Below, one piece after another: positions 9,197 to 19,486 of a stretch of 64,000 nucleotides of DNA (positions are counted from its first letter, which is position 1; each line of letters starts with the position of its first letter). The translations under genes were made by a program, and so were the position numbers. Under the pieces are notes generated by a model. It had not been told where the DNA came from. It made no database searches and saw only the letters and a list, made by a program, of their open reading frames with translations. Source of the stretch: Streptomyces vietnamensis. GTDB taxonomy: Bacteria; Actinomycetota; Actinomycetes; Streptomycetales; Streptomycetaceae. Where the stretch lies: positions 7,948,001 to 8,012,000 of the forward strand of contig NZ_CP010407.1 of the NCBI RefSeq assembly GCF_000830005.1, read 5' to 3'.

Positions 9197-10330
9197 ATGA
9201 CCAGCACGACGACCAGCAGGGCGCGTATATCGCAGTCGGTGTTCGACGGGTCCAGGCTGCGGGTGATCCTGCTGCTCGACCTGTACGACGGAGCCCAGCA
9301 GCAGTTCCTCGAAGCGTACGAGGTCATGCGCAAGCAGGTGGCCGGCGTCCCCGGCCACATCAGCGACCAGCTCTGCCAGTCCATCGAGAACCCTTCGCAG
9401 TGGCTCATCACCAGTGAGTGGGAGAGCGCCCCGCCCTTCCTCGCCTGGGTGAACAGCGAGGAACACGTCGAGATGGTCAAGCCCATGCACAGCTGCGTCC
9501 GGGACACCCGGTCCATGCGCTACAGCATCCTCCGGGAGACCGGCGCACAGCGGCCCCTCACACCGGAGACGGCCGCAGGCGAGCAGGTGGCGGCCCGCGT
9601 GGGCGACGGAGTGACCCGCCACGCGCTCACCTTCACCGTCAAGCCCGGCTCCGAGTCGAAGGTCGCCGAGCTCCTGGCGGGCTACGAGTCGCCCGAGGCC
9701 CAGGTCGACGAGAACACCCGTCTCCGCCGCACCTCGCTGTTCATGCACGGCAACCGCGTCGTGCGGGCCGTCGAGGTGGAGGGCGACCTCCTGTCCGCCC
9801 TGCGGCACGTCGCCCGGCAGCCCGGGGTCCGGGCCGTCGAGGAGGCCATCAACCCCTACCTGGAGCAGGACCGGGACCTCACCGACCCCGAGTCGGCCCG
9901 CGTCTTCTTCACCCGGGCGGCCCTCCCGGCCGTGCACCACGTGGTCTCCGCCCGGCCCGAGCCGGCCGGCCTGCGGCGCCACGCCCTGTACTACCCGGCC
10001 AAGGAGGGCCGCGGCACGGACCTGGCCCGGCTGCTCGCCCAGCAGGACGCCGAGGCGGCGGTCGATCCCGACAGCCCCGTGTACGGCAGCACCGTCTTCC
10101 AGCGCGACGACGTCGTGGTGCGGCTCGTGGACGTCGAGGGCGAACTGGACCTCGACCCCGTCGCCGCCCTCGGCGTCAAGGGCGCCAGGAAGGCCAAGGT
10201 CCTGGAGCGCCTCCTCGACGGCGCCGCGATCGGCGTCGAGGGGTCCCTGGACAACGAACGCAACCTCAACCGGCTCCTGTCGCACGCCGACATGCTGCCC
10301 GTCACCGACCGCCGCGCGGCCGACTCCTGA
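9197..10330 (+). CDS. whiE-ORFI-like: SchA/CurD-like protein of the spore-pigment cluster
   Basis: A 377-residue protein at the position of whiE ORFI. The N-terminal 120 residues look like an antibiotic-biosynthesis-monooxygenase (ferredoxin-like dimeric) fold. The remainder carries two further repeats of SchA/CurD type (from about 140 and about 265), each with an Arg-His-Ala-Leu start. This family occurs in spore-pigment clusters of Streptomyces; its biochemical role is poorly defined. The ATG at 9197 was chosen for the GAGGTG ribosome site 6 nt upstream; the open frame begins 96 nt earlier without one. It is the first gene of the pigment operon. Confidence 0.85.
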   Translation: MTSTTTSRARISQSVFDGSRLRVILLLDLYDGAQQQFLEAYEVMRKQVAGVPGHISDQLCQSIENPSQWLITSEWESAPPFLAWVNSEEHVEMVKPMHSCVRDTRSMRYSILRETGAQRPLTPETAAGEQVAARVGDGVTRHALTFTVKPGSESKVAELLAGYESPEAQVDENTRLRRTSLFMHGNRVVRAVEVEGDLLSALRHVARQPGVRAVEEAINPYLEQDRDLTDPESARVFFTRAALPAVHHVVSARPEPAGLRRHALYYPAKEGRGTDLARLLAQQDAEAAVDPDSPVYGSTVFQRDDVVVRLVDVEGELDLDPVAALGVKGARKAKVLERLLDGAAIGVEGSLDNERNLNRLLSHADMLPVTDRRAADS

Positions 10331-10436
10331 GAGGACGGCACCGGGGCCACCGGCCGTACCGCTCCCGGGAGACCGGCCCCGGCCACCGGCCCCGACCGTC
10401 CGTCACATCTCATCGCAACACTCGGAGGTATCAACC

Positions 10437-10862
10437 ATGCTCGAGCAGACTCGGCTCATCGTGAACCTGAGCGACACGGAGCCCAACCGCAGACGCGGGG
10501 GTGACGTGCGGGCCATGCTCACGCCCGCCACGGTGAAGTCGACCAGCGGCTTCATGGGGATGGCCATCGCCCAGCCGGGCGAGTGCATCGCCGAGCACTA
10601 CCACCCGTACTCCGAGGAGTTCGTGTACGTCGTCTCGGGCCGGTTCGAAGTGGACCTGGACGGCGAGACGCACCCGCTCGTCCCCGACCAGGGCCTCCTG
10701 ATCCCCATCGGCGTCCGGCACCGCTTCCGCAACGTCGGCGACGTGGAGGCCCGCATGGTCTTCCACCTGGGGCCGCTCGCCCCGCACCCGAGCCTCGGCC
10801 ACGTCGACACGGAGACCGCCGAGGAGGCCGCAGCGAAGGCCGTCGAGGGGGCCCTCGAGTGA
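10437..10862 (+). CDS. whiE-ORFII-like: cupin-fold polyketide protein of the spore-pigment cluster
   Basis: A 141-residue single-domain cupin. The metal-ligand pattern is seen as [13 protein letters not shown] (about residues 55-67) and a later G-V-R-H (about 96-99). It sits between the SchA/CurD and ketosynthase genes, as in whiE and the S. curacoi cur cluster. Such cupins are thought to assist cyclisation or oxidation of the nascent polyketide; that role is taken from the family. GGAGGT precedes the ATG. The stop overlaps the KS-alpha GTG start (GTGA), so the two are translationally coupled. Confidence 0.87.
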   Translation: MLEQTRLIVNLSDTEPNRRRGGDVRAMLTPATVKSTSGFMGMAIAQPGECIAEHYHPYSEEFVYVVSGRFEVDLDGETHPLVPDQGLLIPIGVRHRFRNVGDVEARMVFHLGPLAPHPSLGHVDTETAEEAAAKAVEGALE

Positions 10863-12127
10863 CCCGCCGCGTGGCCGTCACCGGCATCGGCGTGGTCGCC
10901 CCGGGCGGCGCCGGAACGGCGGCATTCTGGGACCTCCTGGCCCAGGGACGTACGGCGACCCGCGGCATCACCCTGTTCGACCCGGTCGGTCTGCGCTCCC
11001 GCATAGCCGCCGAGTGCGACTTCGACCCGTACGCCCACGGTCTGCCACCGGATCTGGTCCAACACGCCGACCGGTACGTCCAGTTCGCCGCCGTCGCCGC
11101 CGGAGAGGCCGTACGCGACTCCGGGCTCGACACCGCCGGCGAGGACTCCTGGCGCGTCGGCGTCAGCCTCGGCAGCGCCGTCGGCGGCACCACCCGCCTG
11201 GAACACGACTACGTGCAGGTCAGCGCGGGCGGACAGCGGTGGGACGTGGACCACCGCGCCGCCGACCCGAAGCTGCACCTGGCGTTCTCGCCCAGCACGC
11301 TCGCCGCGGTGGTCGCCGAACAGTTCGGGGCCCGCGGCCCGGTGCAGACCGTCTCCACCGGCTGCACCTCCGGCCTCGACGCCGTCGGCTACGCCTTCCA
11401 CACCATCGAGGAGGGCCGGGCGGACGTCGTCATAGCCGGGGCGTCGGACTCGCCGATCTCCCCGATCACCATGGCCTGCTTCGACGCCATCAAGGCCACG
11501 TCCCCCGACAACGACGACCCCGAGCACGCCTCCAAGCCCTTCGACAACCGCCGCAACGGCTTCGTCATGGGAGAGGGCGCGGCGGTCCTCGTCCTGGAGG
11601 AGTACGAGCACGCCAGGGCCCGGGACGCGCACATCTACTGCGAGATCAGCGGCTACGCCACCTACGGCAACGCCTACCACATGACCGGTCTGACCGGTGA
11701 GGGACTCGAGATGGCCCGGGCGATCGACACCGCGCTCGCCCAGGCCAGGCTCGACCCCACGTCGATCGACTACGTCAACGCGCACGGCTCGGGAACCCGC
11801 CAGAACGACCGGCACGAGACCGCCGCCGTCAAGCGGTCCCTGGGCTCCCACGCGTACGACACGCCCATGAGCTCCATCAAATCCATGGTGGGCCACTCGC
11901 TCGGGGCGATCGGCGCGATAGAGGTCGCCGCCTGCGTGCTCGCCCTGCAGCACCAGGTGGTGCCCCCGACCGCCAACTACGAGATCCCCGACCCCGAGTG
12001 CGACCTGGACTACGTGCCGCGCACCGCCCGCCCCCGGAAGCTGAGGAACGTGCTCTCCGTGGGCAGCGGCTTCGGCGGTTTCCAGTCCGCCGTGCTCCTG
12101 ACCGGGCCGGGCGGGAGGACACGATGA
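10859..12127 (+). CDS. whiE-ORFIII-like: type II PKS ketosynthase alpha (minimal PKS)
   Basis: A 422-residue ketosynthase that condenses malonyl extender units to build the polyketide chain. The active-site Cys is residue 169 in STGCTSGLD. The two histidines are at 309 (VNAHGSGT) and 346 (VGHSLGA). Length is normal for the family. The GTG start overlaps the cupin stop, and the stop overlaps the chain-length-factor ATG (ATGA), so all three are coupled. It acts as a heterodimer with the next gene product and with the ACP downstream. Confidence 0.95.
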   Translation: MTRRVAVTGIGVVAPGGAGTAAFWDLLAQGRTATRGITLFDPVGLRSRIAAECDFDPYAHGLPPDLVQHADRYVQFAAVAAGEAVRDSGLDTAGEDSWRVGVSLGSAVGGTTRLEHDYVQVSAGGQRWDVDHRAADPKLHLAFSPSTLAAVVAEQFGARGPVQTVSTGCTSGLDAVGYAFHTIEEGRADVVIAGASDSPISPITMACFDAIKATSPDNDDPEHASKPFDNRRNGFVMGEGAAVLVLEEYEHARARDAHIYCEISGYATYGNAYHMTGLTGEGLEMARAIDTALAQARLDPTSIDYVNAHGSGTRQNDRHETAAVKRSLGSHAYDTPMSSIKSMVGHSLGAIGAIEVAACVLALQHQVVPPTANYEIPDPECDLDYVPRTARPRKLRNVLSVGSGFGGFQSAVLLTGPGGRTR

Positions 12128-13374
12128 GCACACAGCGGTCGCCGCGGGCGGTCGTCACCGGCATCGGTGTGATCGCCCCCAACGGACTGCGTACCGACGC
12201 CTACTGGAAGTCCGTACGGGAAGGCCTCGGCGTTCTCGGCCGGATCACCCGCGAGGGCTGTGAACACCTGCCCCTCAAGGTCGCGGGCCAGGTCGAGGGC
12301 TTCGACGCCTCGGCCCTCATCGACGAGCGCTTCCTCGTCCAGACCGACCGGTTCACCCACTACGCCATGGCGGCGGCCTCCCTCGCCCTCGACGAGGCCG
12401 GCCTCGGCCACGACGAAGGACCCGAGGAGCCCTTCTCCATCGGCGTCGTCACCGCCGCGGGATCGGGCGGCGGCGAGTTCGGCCAGCGCGAGCTGCAGAA
12501 ACTGTGGGGACAGGGCTCCAAGTTCGTCGGCCCGTACCAGTCCATCGCCTGGTTCTACGCCGCGAGCACCGGCCAGATCTCCATCCGGCACGGCTTCAAG
12601 GGCCCGTGCGGGGTGGTCGCCAGCGACGAGGCCGGCGGCCTGGACTCCCTCGCCCACGCGGCCCGCGCCGTCCGGCGGGGGACCGGCGCGGTCGTCGTCG
12701 GAGCAGCGGAGGCGCCCCTCGCCCCGTACTCGATGGTGTGCCAGCTCGGCTACCCCGAGCTCAGCACCGTCGACGACCCGGACCGCGCCTACCGCCCCTT
12801 CACGGCGAAGGCCTGCGGTTTCGTCCCCGCCGAGGGCGGCGGCATGCTCGTCGTCGAGGACGAGACCCGCGCCCTCGAACGGGGCGCGACCGTACGGGCC
12901 ACCATCGCCGGCCACGGCGCCACCTTCACCGGCGCCTCACGCTGGAACGAGTCCCGGGAGGGACTCGCCCGCGCCATCCGGGTCGCCCTCGACGAGGCCG
13001 ACTGCGCCCCGGAGGAGATCGACGTCGTCTTCCCCGACGCCCTCGGCGTACCGGAGGCGGACCGCGCCGAGGCCCTCGCGATCGCCGACGCCCTGGGCGC
13101 GCACGCCACGCGCGTCCCCGTGACGGCCCCCAAGACCGGCTACGGCCGGGCCTACTGCGGGGCCCCCGTACTGGACACCGCGGCCGCCGTGCTCGCCATG
13201 GAACACGGCCTGGTGCCCCCGACCCCCAACGTGTTCGACATCGACTGCGACCTCGACGTGGTCATGTCCGCAGCCCGGCCCGCCGAGCTGCGCACGGCCC
13301 TCGTCCTCAGCAGGGGACTCATGGGATCCAACGCGGCGCTCGTCGTGCGCCGCGGTGGCGGACTCGCCCGCTAG
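12124..13374 (+). CDS. whiE-ORFIV-like: type II PKS chain-length factor (ketosynthase beta)
   Basis: A 416-residue KS-beta partner that sets polyketide length. It keeps the thiolase fold but lacks the nucleophilic Cys: residue 169, exactly aligned with Cys169 of the KS-alpha, is Glu in ASDEAGGLD. Many antibiotic-type chain-length factors have Gln here. The catalytic histidine motifs are also missing (FPDALG and APKTGYG at those places). It is translationally coupled to KS-alpha by an ATGA overlap. Confidence 0.95.
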   Translation: MSTQRSPRAVVTGIGVIAPNGLRTDAYWKSVREGLGVLGRITREGCEHLPLKVAGQVEGFDASALIDERFLVQTDRFTHYAMAAASLALDEAGLGHDEGPEEPFSIGVVTAAGSGGGEFGQRELQKLWGQGSKFVGPYQSIAWFYAASTGQISIRHGFKGPCGVVASDEAGGLDSLAHAARAVRRGTGAVVVGAAEAPLAPYSMVCQLGYPELSTVDDPDRAYRPFTAKACGFVPAEGGGMLVVEDETRALERGATVRATIAGHGATFTGASRWNESREGLARAIRVALDEADCAPEEIDVVFPDALGVPEADRAEALAIADALGAHATRVPVTAPKTGYGRAYCGAPVLDTAAAVLAMEHGLVPPTPNVFDIDCDLDVVMSAARPAELRTALVLSRGLMGSNAALVVRRGGGLAR

Positions 13375-13397
13375 ACCGGGCGAGGAAGGAGAAACAG

Positions 13398-14136
<739 letters not shown>

Positions 14137-14155
14137 CGGCCCAGAAAGGAAACCG

Positions 14156-14488
14156 ATGCACCACGCACTGATCGTCGCCCGCATGGCGCCCGGCTCGGCG
14201 CCCGCGATCGCGGACGTGTTCGCCGACTCCGACCGCGGCGAGCTGCCGCACCTGGTCGGGGTCGCCCGGCGCAGCCTGTTCCAGTTCGGCGACGTCTACC
14301 TGCACCTGATCGAGTCCGAGCAGGACCCGGCGCCCAACGTCGCCAGGCTGGCCGGACACCCCGAGTTCCGCGGCGTCAGCGAGCGTCTGTCGGCGTACGT
14401 CAGCGCGTACGACCCGACGACCTGGCGCAGCCCCAAGGACGCCATGGCGCACTGCTTCTACCGCTGGGAGCGTGACGCCGGCTCCTGA
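14156..14488 (+). CDS. whiE-ORFVII-like: TcmI-type polyketide cyclase
   Basis: A 110-residue ferredoxin-fold dimeric cyclase of the TcmI family, the last gene of the pigment operon and equivalent to whiE ORFVII. It starts MHHALIVARM and keeps the FQFGDVYLHLIE and HPEF elements typical of the family. It would close later rings of the pigment polyketide. An AGAAAGGA ribosome site precedes the ATG. Transcription then meets a strong hairpin. Confidence 0.92.
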   Translation: MHHALIVARMAPGSAPAIADVFADSDRGELPHLVGVARRSLFQFGDVYLHLIESEQDPAPNVARLAGHPEFRGVSERLSAYVSAYDPTTWRSPKDAMAHCFYRWERDAGS

Positions 14489-14511
14489 GCCGGGAACCCG
14501 GTGAAACCCGA

Positions 14512-14548
14512 GGCCGCCCGCCCCGCGACAGACGCGGAGCGGGCGGCC
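14512..14548. terminator. bidirectional terminator hairpin after the pigment operon
   Basis: A 16-bp stem with one mismatch (arms 14512-14527 and 14533-14548, loop ACAGA) sits between two convergent genes and is followed by TGAGTTTT. It can end transcription of the pigment operon and of the leftward methyltransferase. Confidence 0.85.
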
Positions 14549-14569
14549 TGAGTTTTCCGGCCGGCCGGA

Positions 14570-15598
14570 TCAGCCGGGCACGGTGCACTCGAAGGCGTGC
14601 AGGTACGCGTTGACCGGGCGGATCTCGCCGATGACGAGCCCGGCGGCCGTGAGCCGTTCCACCATGCTCTGCCGGGTGTGCTTCGCACCGCCGACGTTGA
14701 GCAGCAGCAGCAGGTCCATGGCCGTCGTGAACCTCATCGACGGGGTGTCGTCCACGAGGTTCTCGATGACGACGACGCGGGCGCCGGGCTGCGCGGCCTT
14801 CCGGACGTTCGCCAGGCACCTGCGGGTGCTGTCGTCGTCCCACTCCAGGATGTTCTTGATGATGTAGACGTCGGCCCGCACCGGGATGTCCTCCCGGCAG
14901 TCCCCGGGCACGATGCGCACGCGGGAGGCCAGCGAGCCGTTCTCCCGCAGCCGCGGATCGGCGTTGCCGACCACCGCCGGCAGGTCGAGCAGCGTGCCGT
15001 GGAGCGAGGGGTGCTTCTCCAGGAGGCTCGCCAGGACGTGGCCCTGACCGCCGCCGATGTCCGCGACCGAGGACGCCCCGCGCAGATCGAGCAGTTCGGC
15101 GACGTCCTCGGCCGACTGCCTGCTCGACGTGGTCATGGCCCGGTTGAACACGTACGCGGACTCGGGCGCGTCCTCGTTGAGGTACGAGAAGAACTCCCGC
15201 TCGTACACGTCCTCGAAGACGTTGCGGCCGGAGCGCACGGCCTCGTCGAGCTTGGGCCAGACGTCCCAGGTCCAGGGCTCGGTGCACCACAGCGCGATGT
15301 AGCGCAGGCTGTGCGGGTCGTCCTCGCGCAGCAGCCGGGACATCTCCGTGTGGGCGAAGGTGCCGTCGGGCTGCTCGGTGAAGACGCCCTGGCAGGACAG
15401 GGCGCGCAGCAGGCGTCGCAGGGTGCGCGGTTCGGTCTTCACCGCGGCCGCGAGGTCCTCCACGGTCATGGGCGCGTCTCCCAGCGCGTCGGCCACGCCC
15501 AGGCGGGCGGCCGCGCGCACGGCGGCGGCGCACGCCGCGCCGAAGACGAGTTCTCGCAGCCGCATGGGCGGCGGGGGAGCGGAATCGACGGTCGTCAT
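14570..15598 (-). CDS. SAM-dependent O-methyltransferase-like protein
   Basis: A 342-residue protein of the plant COMT/TcmO-like small-molecule methyltransferase family. A winged-helix dimerisation domain (about 10-110) is followed by a Rossmann domain with the SAM motif DIGGGQGH (about 184-191). In place of the usual catalytic LHDWDD it has ILEWDDD (about 255), so the general-base His is Leu and the Asp is Glu. This recalls family members that have lost or changed methylation. It lies convergent to the pigment operon and may tailor the pigment, but that link is positional only. Confidence 0.82.
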   Translation of the reverse strand: MTTVDSAPPPPMRLRELVFGAACAAAVRAAARLGVADALGDAPMTVEDLAAAVKTEPRTLRRLLRALSCQGVFTEQPDGTFAHTEMSRLLREDDPHSLRYIALWCTEPWTWDVWPKLDEAVRSGRNVFEDVYEREFFSYLNEDAPESAYVFNRAMTTSSRQSAEDVAELLDLRGASSVADIGGGQGHVLASLLEKHPSLHGTLLDLPAVVGNADPRLRENGSLASRVRIVPGDCREDIPVRADVYIIKNILEWDDDSTRRCLANVRKAAQPGARVVVIENLVDDTPSMRFTTAMDLLLLLNVGGAKHTRQSMVERLTAAGLVIGEIRPVNAYLHAFECTVPG

Positions 15599-15653
15599 CT
15601 GTTTCGCCTTGCCTTTGCTGTCGTGCCGTAGGGGTGGGGGAGGGGAGAGGGGG

Positions 15654-16718
15654 TCAGCACATGCCCGCGGGCTCGGAGACGCCGCAGGTGTTGTGGCGGA
15701 AGGTGTTGGTCTTGCCGATGTCCCGGTTCGCCAGGTCGGCGGTGCCGTTGCGCAGCACCACGTTGTCGTGGATCTCGATCCGCTCGTTGGGGACGCCCAC
15801 GAAGCTCTTGAAGAGCACGATGCCGCCGGACAGCGGCGAGTTGCCCACGTTGTCCTCGACCCGGTTGTGCGCGACGACCGTGTCCTCGGCGCCTGTGACC
15901 ACGATGCCCGAGCCCTGGAGGAAGGGCAGGCGAGGGGTCTTCGGGCACAGCTTGTTGTTCTCGTGGATGTCGTTCTGGCGCAGGGTCATCGCCCCGGCGC
16001 GCGGCGTGGACTCGTCGCCGACCACGAACACGGCGGCGCAGTTGCCCGTGGCCTCGTTGTGGTCGACGGTCAGGTTCCGCAGGCGCCGCACGGTGATGCC
16101 GATCCGGTTGCCGGACACGCGGTTGCCGCTGACGACCGTGCCGTCGGTGTCGGTGGCTCCTCCCTCCTCGGTGACGGTGTTGGCCAGGAACAGGCCGGCG
16201 TCCCCGTTGTTCCGGGCGGTGTTGTGGCGCAACACGCCGCGTACGGAACGCTCTTGGGCGATGCCCCAGGTGCCGTTGGACTCGGCGGTGACCCGCTTGA
16301 CCTCCAGGCGGTCGGTCCACTTGGCCCACAGGCCGTTCTTGGCGAAGCCCCGGAGGGTCAGCGAGCGCACGGTCACGTTCTCGACGGGACGGTCCGCGGT
16401 GCCGGTGACGCAGATGCCGTTGCCCGCCCGGGCGCACGTGTCGGTGCCGGGGGTGGCGGCGGGCACGATGACGGTGGGGAAGACGGTCGAACCACGGAGC
16501 GTCAGGTTCGAGGTGGTGATGTGGACGCTCTCGCGGTACGTGCCCGGGGCGAGGACGATCGTGTCGCCGGGGCGCGCGGAGTCCACGGCCTGCTGGATCG
16601 ATTCGCCCGGTTTCACGCGGTGCACCGACCAGCTGCCGGCCGACGGTGCGGCGGCGCCGAGTCCCGAGGCCGTGAGGGCCGCGGTGCACGCCAGGAGGGC
16701 GATCTGTCGTTTCGTCAT
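15654..16718 (-). CDS. secreted right-handed beta-helix protein
   Basis: A 354-residue exported protein. A short Sec signal (about residues 1-24, ending Ala-Ala-Ala) is followed by a PGESIQQAVDSARPGDTI entry motif and then repeated beta-helix coils with Asn/Gly/Val ladders (about 45-330). This fold is seen in NosD-like proteins and polysaccharide lyases. A Cys pair near the end (HNTCG and GMC) could form a disulfide. No catalytic residues of a lyase can be assigned. A role in binding or modifying cell-surface or plant polysaccharide is inference. Confidence 0.8.
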   Translation of the reverse strand: MTKRQIALLACTAALTASGLGAAAPSAGSWSVHRVKPGESIQQAVDSARPGDTIVLAPGTYRESVHITTSNLTLRGSTVFPTVIVPAATPGTDTCARAGNGICVTGTADRPVENVTVRSLTLRGFAKNGLWAKWTDRLEVKRVTAESNGTWGIAQERSVRGVLRHNTARNNGDAGLFLANTVTEEGGATDTDGTVVSGNRVSGNRIGITVRRLRNLTVDHNEATGNCAAVFVVGDESTPRAGAMTLRQNDIHENNKLCPKTPRLPFLQGSGIVVTGAEDTVVAHNRVEDNVGNSPLSGGIVLFKSFVGVPNERIEIHDNVVLRNGTADLANRDIGKTNTFRHNTCGVSEPAGMC

Positions 16719-17040
16719 ATCGCGAAGTTATGAGCGCGTGTTCCGGCCCGCCACCGCTGATCCCCCGGGTGGGCCGGGGCCGACCGAGGGCCCCTGCCGC
16801 GGGGCCGTACGGGCACTGGTCCGTTCGCGTGCCGGGCGGGATCACCCGTAGGGACGCACCTCCACCGCGGTGACCTGCTGTCACGGGTCCGGACGGTGGC
16901 GTGAGTGAGCCCGGCCGGAGGACGGCCGAACGTGCTCCCCCGGTTGCGGGGGTCACGCACCGGGCTTTGCCTCGTGCACGGAGCACAGCACGGGTGCCGC
17001 GCTAAGGAGCCGGCCGGAAAGCTCCACCGAAGGAGAAAGC
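16719..17040. other. intergenic region between divergent secreted-protein genes
   Basis: This 322-bp region has no gene. It must hold two divergent promoters, though I could not assign boxes. It contains an inverted repeat GTGAC-N5-GTCAC at 16870-16884 and a small hairpin CCCCCG-N4-CGGGGG at 16937-16952. The ribosome site AGGAG for the rightward gene lies just before 17041. Confidence 0.5.
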
Positions 17041-17655
17041 ATGCGTCGCGCACGTATCGGTCTGCAGGTCAGCCTGATCGTCGGTGCCGTCGTCCTGTCC
17101 GCCCCCTCGGCTCTCGCCGCCGAGGACCCCGATGTCCGGATCACCCCGCAGAACGCGGCTCCCGGCACCACCGTCACCGTCAGCACCACCGCCTGCGGGA
17201 AGGAGACCTACGGCAAGGGGGAGTCGGAGGTGGGCGGCAAGTTCCACCTGCTGCCGGGTGACCGGAAGGGCGTCCTGGTGGGCGAGTTCGTCGTCCCGGA
17301 CGACGCCTCCGGTACGGACACCATCACCCTGAAGTGCCCGCCGCGGATCAAGCAGACCGTCACGTACCGCATCTCCGGCCGGCCCCACGGCGGCGTCGAG
17401 GCCGGCTTCGGCTGGGCGGCCCGCGCCGTGGGTTCCGCCGGGACCGCCGTGGCGTCCCGCCCCGCCGGACCCGCCGCCGCGGCCGGTGCCGCCGGGACCG
17501 CTGCCGCCGGCTCCGCCGTGACCGTCGCGGAAGCCGGTACGGACTCCCTGCGCATCCCGCTCGCCGCGGGCGGCGGCCTCCTGCTCGCCGGAGCCGTCGC
17601 GGGCGGCGCGATCCACCTGCGCCGGCGCGCGAGGGGAGCCCGCACCCCGGCCTGA
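17041..17655 (+). CDS. type I membrane-anchored surface protein, function unknown
   Basis: A 204-residue protein. A Sec signal ends at about residue 26 (SALA-AED). An Ig-like extracellular part follows, with two Cys (about 45 and 93) that could pair. Then come an Ala/Gly/Pro-rich spacer (about 125-165), one transmembrane helix (about 172-193) and an Arg-rich cytoplasmic tail. There is no LPXTG or LAXTG sorting motif. Similar proteins in Streptomyces often stand next to a sortase gene, which is absent here. The ATG follows an AAGGAG site. Function unknown. Confidence 0.75.
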   Translation: MRRARIGLQVSLIVGAVVLSAPSALAAEDPDVRITPQNAAPGTTVTVSTTACGKETYGKGESEVGGKFHLLPGDRKGVLVGEFVVPDDASGTDTITLKCPPRIKQTVTYRISGRPHGGVEAGFGWAARAVGSAGTAVASRPAGPAAAAGAAGTAAAGSAVTVAEAGTDSLRIPLAAGGGLLLAGAVAGGAIHLRRRARGARTPA

Positions 17656-17674
17656 CGGACGACCGGACGCAGCT

Positions 17675-17712
17675 GCCCCCGGCCCGGCGCACATGTGTGC
17701 CGGGCCGGGGGC
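17675..17712. terminator. long GC hairpin after the membrane-protein gene
   Basis: Perfect 14-bp arms (17675-17688 and 17699-17712) enclose a loop that can itself pair, giving about 18 bp in all with one G-T wobble. It lies 20 nt after the stop. There is no T tract, as is usual for Streptomyces terminators. Confidence 0.8.
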
Positions 17713-17943
17713 ATACCCATCACCACGGACGCCAGAATGTGATCGGTCCCGCACATTTCCGTTCGGCGAATGGTCGTTTTATAGGTCGGCAATGACCGCT
17801 GGAGGCTGTCCTTCCAGCAAGGTCACATGGCGAACCCGAACTGACTATGCTCCCCGATGTGTTGCGCCGCGCTCACAGCGAGTCACCGTCGGCGCGACGC
17901 ATCACCTCAGTCCGTTCATTTCAGACGGTTTAGGGACCCCTTG

Positions 17944-19485
17944 ATGGTTCGTGCAGGTTCAATTCCCAGATCCCGGCCGACCGCGGCCGCCCGGGTGTGG
18001 CTCCTCCCCCCCGGAATTCTGGCCGTGGCCTCCGTAATAGCGTTGCTCTTCTCCTCCGCGGAGATACGGACACCGGTCGCCTGGTGCGGACTCGCCGGGG
18101 TCCTCCTGACGGTCGCCACCTCGGCCATCGCCGCGCGCCGAACCCGCGCGGCGGAGGCGCAGCGGCACACGCGGGCGAGGGTCGAGGCGGCGGAGCAGCA
18201 CGCCCAGCGCGAGGCCGCGCTGCTCACCCGCCTGGACGACCAGCGGACCACCGTCGCCTGGCTCGCCGAGGAGCTCCTCCCCGCGGCCGTCGCCCGACTG
18301 CAGAAGGGCGACTCCTCCTCCGAGATCCTGCGGGCCGTCACCTTCGGCAAGCACATCGACCCCGACTACGCCGAGGCGCTCAGGGAGGCCCTGCGGACCT
18401 CCCTGGAAGCCGTGGAGGCCGAGGAGAACACCAGGGACGCCTCCCAGCGGGCCCTCGTGGCGATCGCGCGCAGGGTCCAGGCGATCGTGCACCAGCTCGC
18501 CAAGGACCTCCACGCCATGCAGATCCTCCACGGAAACGACCTCGTGGTCTCCCGGGGCCTGCAGGAGGTCGACCACCGCAACGCCCTGATCGGCCGCCTC
18601 GCGGCCAGCGTCGCGGTCCTCGGCGACGCCCGGCCCGGCCGCCAGTGGTCGAAGGCGATCCCGCTCTACGACGTCCTGCGCGGGGCCATGTCACGCATCG
18701 TGGACTTCCCCCGGGTGAAGCTGACCTCGATCGCGGAGGTGGCCGTGATCGGCCCCGGCGCCGAGCCGCTGATGCACCTCCTCGCCGAACTCCTCGACAA
18801 CGCCACGACGTTCTCGCCGCCCCACACCCCCGTGGAGGTGACCGCGAGCGAGGTGCCGACCGGCATCGCGATCGAGATCGAGGACCGCGGGATCGGACTC
18901 ACCGAAGAGGTCCGGCAGCGCGTCGAACGCGTCATGGCGCAGTCGCAGACCGGCGTCAACCTCTCGGGCCTGGGCGAGCTCACCCAGATCGGCCTCCCGG
19001 TCGTCAGCCGACTGGCCCGCCAGCACGGCTGCGACGTCGACCTGCGCATCTCCGCCTACGGAGGCGTACGGGCCGTGGTGCTCGTCCCCCGGGACCTGAT
19101 CACCACGGTGCCGCCGTCCGCCCTGAAGCTCCCGCAGCACGCCCGACGGCGTACGGGCGGGCCGGTCCTGCCCCGGCCCACGCCGGCGCCCGACGCCACC
19201 GCGGAATCCGTCGAGGTCAGGAAGACCGCCAACGGACTCCCGCAGCGACGCCGGGAGTCGCCCGGGCCCGCGCTCCCGCAGCGACGCCGCGAGTCGCCCG
19301 TACCGATCCCGATCGTCCAGACCGGGCCCGCGCCCTCCGCCGACACGGCGGCCTCCCGGGGCACCTCCGGCCGTCACCGCGAGCCGGGACTGATGTGGGA
19401 GGCCTTCAACGCCGACAGAGGCGACAGGAGTCCGGTCGCCGCCCCTTCCCTTTCCCCCAGCGAGCCGTCAGATGAGGACGAGTAA
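17944..19485 (+). CDS. cvnA: conservon sensor ATPase CvnA
   Basis: A 513-residue membrane-linked protein. Two hydrophobic segments (about 18-60) are followed by a coiled region with many Arg and Glu, then a histidine-kinase-like ATPase domain (about 270-390). Its N box is ELLDNATTFSPP and its G box EDRGIGL. The C-terminal 110 residues are Pro/Arg-rich and low in complexity. It heads a conservon, the membrane GTPase-like signalling complex of actinomycetes (CvnA-B-C-D), where CvnA is thought to act like a receptor. The ATG at 17944 begins the N-terminal basic segment; an earlier GTG-type extension has no ribosome site. Confidence 0.92.
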   Translation: MVRAGSIPRSRPTAAARVWLLPPGILAVASVIALLFSSAEIRTPVAWCGLAGVLLTVATSAIAARRTRAAEAQRHTRARVEAAEQHAQREAALLTRLDDQRTTVAWLAEELLPAAVARLQKGDSSSEILRAVTFGKHIDPDYAEALREALRTSLEAVEAEENTRDASQRALVAIARRVQAIVHQLAKDLHAMQILHGNDLVVSRGLQEVDHRNALIGRLAASVAVLGDARPGRQWSKAIPLYDVLRGAMSRIVDFPRVKLTSIAEVAVIGPGAEPLMHLLAELLDNATTFSPPHTPVEVTASEVPTGIAIEIEDRGIGLTEEVRQRVERVMAQSQTGVNLSGLGELTQIGLPVVSRLARQHGCDVDLRISAYGGVRAVVLVPRDLITTVPPSALKLPQHARRRTGGPVLPRPTPAPDATAESVEVRKTANGLPQRRRESPGPALPQRRRESPVPIPIVQTGPAPSADTAASRGTSGRHREPGLMWEAFNADRGDRSPVAAPSLSPSEPSDEDE

Positions 19486-19486
19486 C

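Noticed and set aside
17951..17972. tRNA-like GGTTCAATTCCC sequence
   Set aside because: The flanking bases do not form a T-arm stem, and it lies in the first codons of cvnA.
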